The notes beneath the pieces are model-generated. The model saw only the letters and a list, made by a program, of their open reading frames with translations. It made no database searches and was not told where the DNA came from. Below are positions 45,478-57,700 of a DNA stretch of 64,000 bases, one piece after another (the stretch's first letter is position 1; each line of letters begins with the position of its first letter). The stretch is from Mugil cephalus. Taxonomy: Eukaryota; Chordata; Actinopteri; Mugiliformes; Mugilidae. Location of the stretch: contig NC_061781.1 in NCBI RefSeq assembly GCF_022458985.1, positions 2,774,501 to 2,838,500 of the forward strand, read 5' to 3'. A program made the translations under genes and the position numbers.

Positions 45478-46690
45478 TCAGAATCAGAATTAGCTTTATT
45501 GACCAAGTATGTGTGCACATACAAGGACACTGTGCTCAGTAGTACAAAACAAAGCATAAAGCATTAAAAACAAAATAGAAAAACTGGACAACATTAATTA
45601 GACTTTCAGAATGAATGAAGTTGGAGAAAGAAATAAAGGGTTGAAACAGATATTTACAATGAATTTGAACAGTAAGTATACAATCAGTGAGAGCTATTTT
45701 GAGAATGGTCATGCACTCTGTGTCCGCTCACAGTTCATTAAAGCAACAGAAATAGTTTTTGTCCCGTGTGGCTTTGGCGTACAATGCTCTGTAACACTGG
45801 TCTGAGGGGAGCAGTCAGAACAGATAGTGTTGGGGGTGTGAGGGGTCCGTGGAAATTTTACTAGCTCACTTCTTCCCCCTGAACCAGTACAGGTTCTGGA
45901 TGGAGGGAAGGTCAGTGCCGATAATCATGACAGTTCCTGTGATGTCTGCTGGCAGATCCAAACCAGACAGTGATGGATGTGGTCAGGGCAGACTGGATTA
46001 TTGCTGTGTAGAAAATGATCATCAGCTCCTGGGGCAGGTTGAACTTCCTGAGCTGAAGTATGAAGCCACTGCTTGGCCTTCTTTCTCACAGAGTCTATGT
46101 GGGGGGTTCACTTCAGTTTCTGAGATTGTTGACCCTAGGAACCTGAATGAGTCCACAGTAGGTACTGTTAAGGATAGTAAGAGGAGGGATTGACGCGATT
46201 CTTTCTGAAGTCCCCTGTCATCTCCACAGTCTTGAGCACCCCTGGGGGGTGCCAGTGCTGAGAGTCTGGGTGCTGGATGAGAAGCTTCCCAGTCTCACCT
46301 GCTGCCTCCTGTAAGTCGGGAAACTCGAGATCCTCTGACAGGTGGAGGGGTGCGCAGTGAGCTGGGACAGTTTGTGGTGGAGAAGCTCCGGGACAATGTG
46401 TTGAATGCTGTGCGTACGTCCCTGCAGAGTCGAGGTGGTGCAGGATGTAGTGTAGAGTCATCCACTGATCTGTTTGACCTATAGTCAAACTGCAAGGGGC
46501 CTAGCAGCGGGTCATTGATGGTCTTCAGGTGGGCCAACACCAGTCGCTCAAAGGATTTCATGACCACAGACGTCAGTGCAAGTGGTCTGTGGTTTATGGT
46601 GATGGACAGCAGAGAAACACCAACATTGTTATACACTGCCATAGGAGAAGCAAGTTGTTTAGGGTCCACTATTGTGTCTGTTGTAAAGTG
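45478..46690 (-). pseudogene. Rex1/Babar-like LINE, 5'-truncated
   Basis: Minus-sense reading: LALTSVVMKSFERLVLAHLK (about 46580-46520), then LQFDYRSNRSVDDSTLHYIL, LDSAGTYA, and further down FNLPQELMIIFYTAIIQS (about 46050-46000). The 3' end reads through GGTCAATAAAGCTAATTCTG at about 45500. Matches the Rex1 RT from motif 2 on, with internal deletions and stops. Located between the rubcnl exons and lrch1, on the same strand as rubcnl. Confidence 0.75.
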
Positions 46691-47622
46691 ACACCCAAAT
46701 AACTTTAAAGGATGAACAATTAATAGTGATTGAGGCTTTTGTCCAGAATGCCTTAATAACCTAATGTCACATACTTCGTTGCTGATTATGTCGGATATTT
46801 TTTGCCTCTGTACTGGGACTTTGGATTTAACTAGCATTGAAATACATAATTGTGATTCTTCAAAAACATGAAAATGTACCTTCAACCCGTGTGGGGTAAA
46901 GCAGAGAAAGTAACTATTTTCAAAAACTGAAAACCAAATGAGTAATTTTCCTTCTACCAACATTATTAGCACAGTTGCTAATGTTAGGTTTCCTTGAAGA
47001 TGTTTCACCAAAGTAGTTGCCAGTTCTAAAAGACTGGTGGTGAATTGGGTTTAATTAGGAACATCTGTCAGTGTTGCCCACCTTAGAGGAATGTTCAGGA
47101 TTCAGCTATCCACCTATGCCTAAAGGACACAGGACACACCTTTGAGGACAACAACTTCCATATTTCAACCAGAACCCATAGCCTATATGAATGGGCTTAG
47201 CAGCAGTTTGTCTAACCTGTTAACCTCCAATAACATAGGACGTTTTGACAGGTGGTAGGAGTCATCCGGTTATTGGTCAACAGATCAAAGTAGAAGACCA
47301 ACAAACAGTTGGTTAAAAAGGTCAACATCAGATGAAGGCCCCATTTAGATCTTGCATTGCAGGTATCAACACATCCAGCGCTCCTTGAAATATGGACATA
47401 TTTAATATTCTGATCTCAGACCACAGTTGGAGGTCGACTGAGACTCATTTGATGACATTCTTTTGGTTGTGTGAACACACAATGAGTCCTTGGTCACCAT
47501 CCAACCAACTAAGACCACCTAGCTCTTAACGCTCCGTTCAAAAAAACAACAAAGACTGTTATTATAAATGATCAGCTGAAAATGATGTGTGTTAGTAATG
47601 ACAGCCTTTTAAAATATTCTGT

Positions 47623-47673
<51 letters not shown>

Positions 47674-47690
47674 ATAAATAAATAAATAAA
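47623..47690. repeat. (TAAC)n-(AAAT)n microsatellite in a dispersed repeat
   Basis: About 12 TAAC units followed by AAAT units. It lies directly after CAGCCTTTTAAAATATTCTG, which also occurs at about 54868-54888 with a short, unexpanded TAAC stretch, so the array grew inside an existing repeat. Confidence 0.8.
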
Positions 47691-48736
47691 TCCAAACAAA
47701 AATTATCATAAAAAATAATCATTCATTTTTACCTTTATCGCTGAAGATCTTTCTGACACTTCTTCAAACAGCACAACGGTAAAATTATGGTGAGTTGTGA
47801 GGCCGTCAGGACAGAGGTCAGTAAATAAATAATTAATCAGATCTCAAGTGCTAACTGGGGCTGTATATGGAAACACATTTTAATACCAGGTGTGACTGTC
47901 CAAGGCCTTGGTAGGTGGAATGTGTTGTGTGTTAAGTAACAATCAAAGTCCTCACAAATGTGTGTTGGTACCTCACACTACAGTAATCACTGATCAGCAC
48001 TGTATATGTGCTGATACAAGCTTGTTATGTAATCAGCTGACTCAGCGCTCTCCGGTGGAGTGCTTTCATTATCACACACACGCACTCTTATTTCTGTCAT
48101 TGTGAGGACCACCACTGACATAATACTTTCGAGTCCGTTACCCAAATAATGATTTGAGTGACTTAACTTAATGCTTACATAACTGTAACTGTAATTTTAA
48201 AAATATCTATAATTGTATATAACATGGGATAATAAAACATTTCAACATTGATAAATTAGACAGATAAAAAACACAGTATCAACATATTTAGCTTGAATAT
48301 TTTTTTATCTATTTGAATTGAAATTTAATAAATGAGTCCTAGAAACACTCGGATATATGAACTGAAGGCATTTGGGAGCAAATAAAGTGACAGAATATTT
48401 CCCAAAGTTAATAGGCACTGGTGACCGTTACTCTTTCCTACTATGCTAATCCTGGCTAGTTAGCCTCTAGAAAAGCTAATTTTATCATTATTTATTATTA
48501 ATAAAAATATAATGTTATTCAAAGAGGGAAGAAGTCATAAACCAACACTAAACAGAGCTGTTAAATTAGCACCATCTTTACAGACTGAATATTAAAGTGA
48601 TATACACTGTATTTGTGTTTACATTCACTTTAGGTATTTTCTAGTTAATTGTTGTTGCTTTTATAGCATATTATATAAAGTTTATACCAGTTATTGTCAG
48701 TTTATGGGTCAGCCGACTTAAGTTTATTTATGTTTT

Positions 48737-48752
48737 CCAGCAGATGTCGCTG
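48737..48752. promoter_or_regulatory. Candidate CTCF-like site between the two genes
   Basis: CCAGCAGATGTCGCTG differs from the strong core CCAGCAGGGGGCGCTG at three positions. Its position between divergent promoters makes it worth noting. Confidence 0.3.
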
Positions 48753-49291
48753 TTCGCCAAGTTTCCGCAGGCACTTCCCTGCCGTTTCAGAACTGCAATA
48801 TCCAGTGCGCAGCCGCAGTGAGTGAGCTGCATTGACTCACAAGAAATGCAGTGAGTTAGATCGGATGTATGGGTGATATTGTCTTCAAAATAAAACCCAC
48901 AATGTAGTTGATCATGACCATACAACTTAAGATTTTTTTTTCAACGTTCAATTTATATTCATTACCATTGTCCTGTTGAGTGTTCTGATAGTATATTGGG
49001 TTTATTTGATGTAAAACTGTAAATATAACCAAAAGCATATATTCCATGTATATGCAGACATATTGCATAAACGTTAGATAAAACCAATAAATCAATGCCT
49101 TAATAATTTAATTCCAGTAATTGTGGAAAAGACAATTCAGGAATGCAAAATGAACACTGTCAGGACAGACAAAGCAAGCAACTGTCTGGGGCCCTTGACA
49201 GTCTATCTACCCTATAACATATTTCTCTGGTTTTGAATTACATCCTAGAATGGAGCCCCCAAGAACCTAGATTTTGACCTTGACTTGTGAT

Positions 49292-49350
<59 letters not shown>
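49292..49350. repeat. (GATA)n microsatellite
   Basis: About 14 units, 330 bases upstream of the lrch1 start codon. Confidence 0.95.
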
Positions 49351-49351
<1 letters not shown>

Positions 49352-49429
49352 CTGAATCAATACAATACAAATTAAAAAAAAAAAAAAACTTCCACCACTT
49401 TATTGTTCTGCAATGACCTTTTGTTTTGA

Positions 49430-50060
49430 AAGTTTCACGCCGGATGCAGCGCCACTCTCGCCCCTTTGACACTTGACGCTCCGCGCAGACGGTCAAGCCA
49501 GACGCGGCGGCGACAATCAAGGAGTGATGTGAACGCGCGGCACGGCACGGCTCGGCTCGCCTGTGGGAAGTCGGTGTCCCGCTGTTTGCCTGAACGCTAA
49601 TAACCTCTCGCTCTCTCTGTCTTTCGCTCGGATATAGCCGACACACACGCACACACACGGAGTGGAGAGGCGCAACATGATGGCGACGTTGGGACCGGAG
49701 TCGGCTCGCCCTCCTTCCCAGCTCAGTTCCTCTCCGTCGATCCAGGCTCACATCGGCGGCGCCAACCTGCCCCCCAACCGGGGCTTGGAGCGGGCGCTGG
49801 AGGAGGCGGCGGCCAGCGGCGTCCTCAGCCTCAGCTCCCGAAAGCTCAAGGAGTTCCCACGGACAGCCGTCAACCACGACCTCAGCGACACGGTGGAAGC
49901 AGGTAGGCGGCTCTCTCGTTCACCTCTTCGGCACACTTGTGAGGATAAAACCCGGGGAAAGGGACGCCGGTGCTGGGCGGTAACGACCCCCTCCCCTCCC
50001 ACGCTTTGACGCGTTACAGCGGCGTGGATCCTCTCCTGCACTCACTTTACAACGCTGGCA
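49430..50060 (+). promoter_or_regulatory. lrch1: CpG island, lrch1 promoter and 5' UTR
   Basis: A clear step to GC- and CpG-rich sequence (for example GCGCGGCACGGCACGGCTCGG near 49535, and 49760-49830) surrounded by AT-rich DNA. It covers the first coding exon and the start of intron 1. No TATA box is evident, as usual for such promoters. Whether rubcnl also starts from it is unknown. Confidence 0.75.
49677..49902 (+). CDS. lrch1: LRCH1, first coding exon (partial gene)
   Basis: LRCH proteins have N-terminal leucine-rich repeats and a C-terminal calponin-homology domain; they bind DOCK-family exchange factors, and LRCH1 restrains DOCK8/Cdc42-driven T-cell migration in mammals. The exon encodes 75 residues plus one base (donor GCAG|GTAGGC). 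The Ser/Pro-rich start (MATLGPESARPP) is followed by NLPPNRGLERALEEAA, LSLSSRKLKEFPRTA and HDLSDTVEA, which match the segment before the first LRR in vertebrate LRCH1. The last codon G plus the next exon would continue DLSKNRL. Two adjacent ATGs (49677, 49680); the second has the better context (A at -3, G at +4). No further exon was found up to 64000. Confidence 0.88.
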
Positions 50061-50489
50061 TTTCCGTTACCCGGTGCTTGTCTCCAGCTGTATTCACGTG
50101 TAACGTTAAGCGTGTGTGTGTGAAAGCGTTGTTTGCATGTCCTCACTGATCAGTGATTTGTTGTCCTGCAGTGAAAGTGGGCACTGGATCTGAGAGTTCA
50201 GTGGGCCCTCTGTGGAAATCCCCACCACTTCCTTTTAATCCACGCGCAGCTGTAAACATGCACGGGGATCAAGGAGTACCCACGCAGCTCACTTACTTAG
50301 TGCTGCTGAAGTCACAAAAACACACTCAGTGTGCTGTTCTAATGCTGATATTGACTTTACATCACAATTAATGGTGAAAGGTGTGTTTTGGAAAAAAACA
50401 CAGTCAAGGTGTCAAGAAATACACCTGAACCATCCAAGTTTCCGGGAGAGACAGAAACATGGAGGTAGAAAAACAATGAGAAAAATAAA

Positions 50490-51760
50490 AGCAGCTATGG
50501 AAACATCTTGGTCGTCTACTTTTATTGAATCAATTCTGAGTCAGGGGAAGCTTATTCTCTTCTTCTATCACACTTACGTCAGATTTGATGCTCTGCAGTG
50601 GGAGCTTTCGTTAATGCTGAAGCATTTTATTTATTTATTAATTTATTTATTTTTACTATATTTTGAACATAGTTTAGAGTCAGATGTGGAATATGTGCAG
50701 GTTCTTGTTGTTTTCATCTCGGAACGGTTGCTGCATTCACACTAATAGAATGTTCCATGAAAAATGTCTCATGGGTCCACCTGAGACCTTTTATCATGAC
50801 CAGTTTCCATGTGGGACAGAAATGTGGAGTTAGCGAAACAGCTGGTTGTTCAAAAAGTGTAACGAAAATTGGATTGTGGAAATGTCATGGTGATCTTCTA
50901 ATACTGAATCAGTCCAGAGTTGTCAGTAAAGTTGGGATCCACAGCTGGTTGCTTTGCTCAATACTAAGTGTCCTTTTTATAGTATATTTAGCCTAGGTTG
51001 CCTATGTGCAGATCTTAGTTGTGCTTTTCATCTTGCAACGGTTGCTGCATTTACATGGACACTAATTTTCCATCAAAAACATCTCATGGAACCCCCCTAG
51101 TCAGAACAGACTGGTCTGATCAGATTGGGAGGGGTGGTGTAAACCTTTAAAAATCCCTTCAATGGGATCTGATCTCCTAATAACCATGTAAACTCTCAAT
51201 GTGCTGGTTTCTCTCTGGTTGGGATCAATCCATTCTCTCTGAGCATGTTTGCTCCACCTGGGGTATTTGAAAAGATAAACCAAGCTGGAATCCATGTAGA
51301 CACTGAAGACCAGTCAGCATCGTGGTCATCTTTTTCTATTGAATCAACTCAGGATTTTCAGTCAAGTTGGAGAAACTACTTCTCCTTCTGTTATACTTCT
51401 GTCAGATTTGATATTCAACAGCTGGCAGCTTTCGTCAGTACTGAGGCGTCTGTTTCATTCCTGTATTTTGAACCTATTATGTGCAGGTTCATCTTTGCAG
51501 TTGCTGCATTTACATGGGCACTGGAGTTCTCCCAAGAATGTCTCATGTACCCACCTCAATCAGACCGGATTGATGTGATTAGACCAACTGTTGAATACAT
51601 GTGTTCTTCAGTGTAGGAAACATCTTGATCGCCTCCTTCAACAGAATGTATTTAGTGCCGTCTGAGAAACTTCTTCTGTTATATGTCCAACCAGATTTGA
51701 CCTTCCACAGCTGAGAAGAGCACTTTGCACATGACCAAAAGTGTCTGTTCTGGCTGATAT
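50490..51760. repeat. Degenerate tandem-like array of 300-430 bp units
   Basis: Unit starts (ACATCTTGGTCGTCTAC and relatives) lie near 50500, 50881, 51317 and 51620. Shared phrases are GTCAGATTTGAT, CAGCTTTCGTCAGTACTGA, GTTGCTGCATTTACATGG and ATGTCTCATG, followed by CCACCT with CAGACCGGATTG. No coding frame runs through. I do not know the family. Confidence 0.65.
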
Positions 51761-54578
51761 TTTGTGATCCTCCTATGTTAAAGGTTGAACTGGAAGTCCT
51801 CATATGCACAGAGTCCTCTTCAGTGTGTCCTCCCGCATGTTATGGATCCATAAGTACAGATTTAGAGGTTTAAGCTGATTTGCTTTAATGTGCAGGAAGT
51901 GACTAAGCCACAGGCTGGTCACGTCATGTTAGCACCAGTATCACCCTTTAACAGGCTCAGTACTTTCACATATTTTCCACTCCATGCGGAAAGTCTTAGG
52001 TTTTACATGTCCCGCTCCTGAGAAACAGGAGAAGGTACAAAGTAGTCCAAGCAAAATCCATCTCCAGAGATTTCATTGGTTTATCCGAAGTAAGAGAGAC
52101 ACTGCTTCTAAAAATAGATGTGGTTTATATGTTCTTTTCCAAATCTGTTAGCAGCACAGGCTGAAATTCTGCCTCTGTGGATGAAGTCATTCCTCATCAG
52201 AGCAGCGTAAACAACTTGTTGTGGGTTACAGTTGGTCTCAAATCGGTGACGCTGCATCGTTGCACCTCACTCTTTTACTTCGTTTATGCTTGCCAAAAAA
52301 GAATGTGGCTTACGTAACCACAGTTGATCACGTTTACAGAAGGACACATGGCAGTATTAAGTAAAAGTCAAGTAATGACAGGTTTACCAGTTGTCATTTA
52401 TCAGAGCTGCTGGATTTAGGATGATTGCTAATGCCTTTCCCCCTCATTTTGTGGTTTGTGCTTCTTTTAGCTTTGCTCAGGCCCCATCACAACACATATT
52501 TGGATTCATCCTAGTTGTTTAGCTATGGTGCTATATGTGCGTTAGTCCCAGGATCTGTAATGTGGGTCAGAGCTCATCTTAATTACTGATCTATGTGCTA
52601 AGATTTTGTCTGTAATCCAGAGTAGCACAGATTGCTGAGAGATCATAAGAGATGCTAATCAGGACTACAGCATCATCTTGATTGTCACTACTAATTGCAT
52701 CCAGCATTGTATGTGTCTTTATAGCAATTTTTTATTTATTTATTTATTTTTTTAGATATGCTATTCTGTGCGACTCGTTATCCCTGAATTGTCGAGGACT
52801 GTAATGCGCCGAGCTGATTGCTTCATGATCTTACATGGATGTAGCATGTTGTATAGATGGCGGGATGTACAGGTGTGTAGAGAGCACTCTGATTCTCAGA
52901 TCACTCTCGTCAGTCTAGCAAACCAGTTTGGAGGAAGAGACACGGAAGCGGTGAAAGTCAGAAAATGACAAAGTCAAAAGAGCGGAAAGTAGAATTGGAT
53001 TAAATATTGTGGGAATACCACTAATCTCAAAGTCTGGTGACAGCATTAGTTTTAAGTGGAAAAAGGCAGAAATATCTCTAAATCAATAGGGATTTAGCAA
53101 ACAGAAGGCTCTTCTCGTTTTATTTTTAATCATCATCTCATCTGAACTTTCGCGTACACAAATATTTTTACAAAGGTAAGGTCATTCCAAATGAGTAAAA
53201 TGAAGACCAGCTAATCTGTTTGTTAATCTTCCTAGCTTCCTAGCCCCCAAGCTAATGCTAACTCTCAACTTTTTCTTTTTGAATATTGAATGAATAAAGG
53301 TTACTGCCATTTGCTGATATGAATTATTTCCTTTAATGCACATGGAATTTAGCTTTTGGTTCTAGTCTTTGCAGAAGTTCCACTTTTGGGCTGAAACACA
53401 GACTACACCACTGTTGGTCTTCATTGCCAGAAGTTCTTTGTTTGGTGCGTATTTATGGATCTTGCAACATTAGCATGACTCATTGAGGCACAAAATTCAC
53501 AATAATGGAAATGGTCCAGCTTGGATTGTCATCCAGGTTCATCAGTTTCTGATGGAGTATTTGATTGGTTCAGATTTATTTATTTATTTCATGTGTTCTT
53601 TACTTTATATAAGGTCAGGTGTTGAGAGTTTGCGTGATGTTGCTGTTTGTTCAGCCTTACTATGAATCTGAATTTAACTTTGTCATCAGCAAATCACAGG
53701 AATAGTCTTTCATTTACCGAGCTTCTTGTGGCACTGATAGCAAACATGTTGCTACTGTTCCTTTGTCACGTGAATGAATGTTCTTCTGAATTGTATTTAT
53801 TTGGTTGGATTTCCACACAATCACAAGGTGCCTCTTAACCAGCTGAGCATCAAGTCTGAACAAACAAGAGATGTCAGATGAAATCATTCTATGCTGACGA
53901 TGAGCTTACAGGCTTGTTGTTGCATGTTCAGATGGCACCGGACAAAAGAACTAAAGAAATATGATAAACCTGCTAAGAACGCATTGGAATGAAACTCTCT
54001 CACAGTCGGCCGAGGGGTGATGGAGTCGTTTCTGATCACGCGGCGACTTCGATTAATCCCCATGAAGTGAAATTAGCTGAGAAAGAGCGGAGTGAGTCAC
54101 CGTGATGGATGAGGTGGACGCACTCATGCTGCATAAAAATCAGCTCAAATGTGCACAGTGGCAGCTCACCCTGCCTGGTTTCATATCAGCAGCCACACAA
54201 GCCCAGACTTGTAGTGAAACACCACTGGAGCTGGTTTCCTCAAACCGTCCTCCCACTGACGCATTCTTGTAACCAAGAGGTGGGTTTTTGTTGGAAAAGA
54301 ACCAGTGTTTGTAATGTTCATAGTTGTTCTGATGGGCGAAACTGAAAGGCAAAGACAACTATTTAGAAAGAGGGAAAAGTTTAACCCCTTTCTGTCATTG
54401 CTGGGTTTCAGATTACTTTATTTAATACTTCATAAATTCTCAAGCCAGCACAACAGAGTAATACTGGCTTTTGCTCGGAAATGAACATTTATATTTTATC
54501 TATTTTATCTTAGGAGTGGATTAGGGTGAGATGGGGGGTGTGCTTGGGGAATATGCATGTGAGTAGTATGCTGAGTGT

Positions 54579-54604
54579 TGTGTGTGTGTGTGTGTGTGTG
54601 TGTG
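54579..54604. repeat. (GT)n microsatellite
   Basis: Thirteen GT units in lrch1 intron 1. Confidence 0.95.
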
Positions 54605-54639
54605 CATGAATGAGGGTCTTGGCTATGGGAGGGTTAGGG

Positions 54640-54716
54640 GTGTTTGATTTTAATGTAAAGCACTTTGGGTTGCTTCTTTTATGTAAGGAAAATGCTATAT
54701 AAATAAAGTTTGATCG
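54640..54716 (+). repeat. LINE 3' tail remnant
   Basis: AATGTAAAGCACTTTGGGTTG and AATGCTATATAAATAAAGTTTG are the usual 3' end of fish L2/CR1-type LINEs; only the tail is present. Confidence 0.6.
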
Positions 54717-57700
54717 CTATTAATCATTAATCATTTATTAACTGACCGGTGGAAAATGTCTGACCTCATTCATTCAGAAAAAAAAAAAAACACACAACCA
54801 CTGTTATAAGTGATCATCTGAAAAGGAAAAAGGTTCCTTGAGTGATGTCTTTTCATTGGTAATCAGAGCCTTTTAAAATATTCTGTCCTTGTAGCTGTTA
54901 ACTAACTGAATAATAAATAGAATAAATAGAATAAAATATTATTAAAATAAAATTATTGAACATGGGTGAACTATGTGCCTTTCTGTCGGTCCGATATCCG
55001 TATCGGATCATGACACCCCTAGTAGGTAAGTAGGTAGGTAGTTTCTTTTATCGCGCTACATTATCCTGTCTGAAGTACTATTAAACCTTATTGATGGTGC
55101 CGTTGTATATAGTCTATACATATCTGCAGAGCTCAGTTAATAAGGTCATGTTGAGTTCTGTTGTTTTCTATTAAATGACATTGTTGCTGTGGTTGTAGAG
55201 CATGTTTTTTGTCCTTGATGTCAGTTAATGCACCATGCGAGAGAAAGGAGTTAAGGTAGAGCTGAGAGATTTCCAAGCAAGAGCCACATATTAGAAGTGT
55301 CAGACTGATGGTATTTATGGTGTTGACGTGGTCCACGGACGACAGTGGCTCATGTTCAAGCTTTGGTTACTTTGCAGAAAGGCCTCCATAGCTTCTTTTG
55401 TGTAAGATGGTAAAAGAATGTAGATTTCATTGTTGCAAGCATTACTTTCTACTGTGATTTTATGTGTGACATCATCAACTAGTTGACGTTGACTTTTATC
55501 ACAGATTAGTTAACTCTAATAAATCGTAAGTCATGCAACTCCCAGTAAGTAGCAACCCATGAGTCATCCAGAGTCAACAGCCATTAGAATGTCAGTGTTT
55601 ATTTGGATAAATCAAATGCACTATGTTTACGAGGGCTGACTGGGGGATGCATGTGAAGACTTGATCTACTTAAAACTCTCCACTGGAGTCTCCATAGTTT
55701 AGTTTTATAGACTGTATGTACAGAAACGGGCTTCTTCCAATTCAGTCCAAGGAGTCTTTCTTAAATTCTTATGTAGAACACAAACCCAACAAGAACCTCC
55801 ATTACTGGGGGAGAACATAAACTTTGTGACTCATGGGCGTGTTGTTGCAGCCTCTCTTTACATTTTTTAACCTGTGGAAATGAAACTGACCTTTTAAAAA
55901 AATCTCTCCGTGACGGCTTAATGTGATATCTTATTCTGTGCTGATGTTTTGAATGTCAGCGAGCTGTAGATGCTGGCGTCCACACCCCGGTATGCTCAGC
56001 AGAGAGAGATTAAACATTTGGATAATGGAGCACATTAACAGACTCCTGGAGTGCTTTGGTAAAGTTGATAGTGGTTGTAAACAGAAAGGTAGTAATGCTG
56101 CTGCTTGTTGTAAACGGTCAAGCCGGTGGTATTTGAGAAGCAGAAGAAGCCAGAGAAGATTTGTAAATACCAGGTATGAATGGGGTTATGTCCTAATAAT
56201 GGACAGATTTAGTGATGGACCAGGACAGACGAGGTAGGCGTTAAACACTTTGAGTTGTTTGGGACTTTCTGTTTTCAGGGCTGATGGTATCACTTGCCTC
56301 AAGAAACAGAAATGTGAGAGAAGGTGATTTCCAAACCGGTCAGTCTTGCTTTCATATATTGTGGTATCAACAGACTGTTGGTGTTAAACCATGGCCGCGT
56401 GTTTGGTTTTGTCCTTTAGCTGCCAAGCTGTGAGGTTTTAATGGTAGCCTAGTTTAAAAGAATATTCTTTGTTTCATGGAGATCTTGTATCTTATAGACT
56501 TTAAACGTGGTGCCTGGTATTAATAATGATTCTCTTGAGAAAGGCTGGACTTACAGATGAGTCCAGGAAGAGACGGAAGCTCAAACTGATGATTATTTCC
56601 TATGTAGGACATTTATCAATTCATCTGTCATGGATTTTGCATACACACCAGTTTCCCACCATTTTTTGCTGTATTCAGATTTTGCAAAGCAGATATTTAT
56701 TATAATATGCAAGGAAACCATCAGAGAATCGAATGAAGTTTCAGTGTTTTTGTCTCTGATTAAACATTTTCAAGATAACTGCTGATTAATGATCCTCTCT
56801 GCTTGTGTGCATTTCACTGTGGGGGTACCATCAGGTGTTGGAATACATTTGTTGTGTTGCTAACCTTAGCCATTATCATTTTTTTTCTTTTCAAATCTTG
56901 CATATACAACAAGTTTGGCCACCTTTTGATATCTGAGCCCGTTCCATACTATTGATGAGGAGCCTCAGAGATCTTTGCCTTCCTCACGACCTTCCACCTG
57001 ACTTGTTTTTCTGCTCTGCACATTAGCGAGAAAGGTGAACTACGGCTGCAAGTGCGTCATACGCGCCTACATCATCAACTTGCATTTATCACATTTATCA
57101 CGAGATGACAAATTCTCATCATGGGGATTGTTTTTGGTGGCATATCGTGTACGATAAGTTACCGCCCATTCCTGTCCGGACAGTTTTTTTTTTTAACAGA
57201 GACAACATTTATTTGAATCTTTAAATGTTCTCCATTAGTGCTTCATGATTAATCTAATCGCAGTTGCTATTAGGAGTTCTCTGATGAGCATTTCTGCAGC
57301 CAACCACTCATGATGACCGATTGCAGGAAAAGCTGTTGCCTGGTACAGATCACAGCATCTCGCTGAAGCTGCTTCAAAAAACTACTTATTTTGACTTTGA
57401 CTCATTTATATGGAAGGAGTCTTTCCAACAGGGACACAAATCATTGTAATGTGATTTTTATGCCCCACGTCAGTCAGTGTGTTCACATTTGTAACAGCAG
57501 AACAAATATAACCCCTGATTTCCTTTAGCTATTAAATAAATTTGTTAAATTTGGTATTCATAAAAAGATATAAAACAAGTAAACAAAAATAAAACACAAG
57601 CATACACAACATGCAAGGAGCCAGGTGGTGGTACTTTCTCTGGGGACCCAGAGCTACTGCTACTGCTGAGGTCCACAATCCAGGACGTCACAAAGCAGAC

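Larger units (their letters stand above)
46691..49430. other. Interval between divergent rubcnl and lrch1
   Basis: The rubcnl 5' exon(s) and promoter should lie between here and 44.6 kb, but I could not identify them. Possible pieces are a short donor-bounded stretch at about 47740-47790 (minus) and a CG-richer patch at 48740-48830. A TAAC/AAAT microsatellite occupies 47623-47690. Confidence 0.35.

Noticed and set aside
40906-49350. CRISPR-like repeats
   Set aside because: The regular repeats are GATA and TAAC microsatellites without spacers, in an animal genome.
49245-49877. 210-codon open frame on the minus strand over the lrch1 start
   Set aside because: A shadow of the GC-rich lrch1 exon plus the GATA repeat (it ends in repeated ILSIYLS-like residues); no domain.
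55953-56237. 94-codon plus-strand frame in lrch1 intron 1
   Set aside because: No known motif, no splice or codon support, and no LRR pattern that would make it an lrch1 exon.
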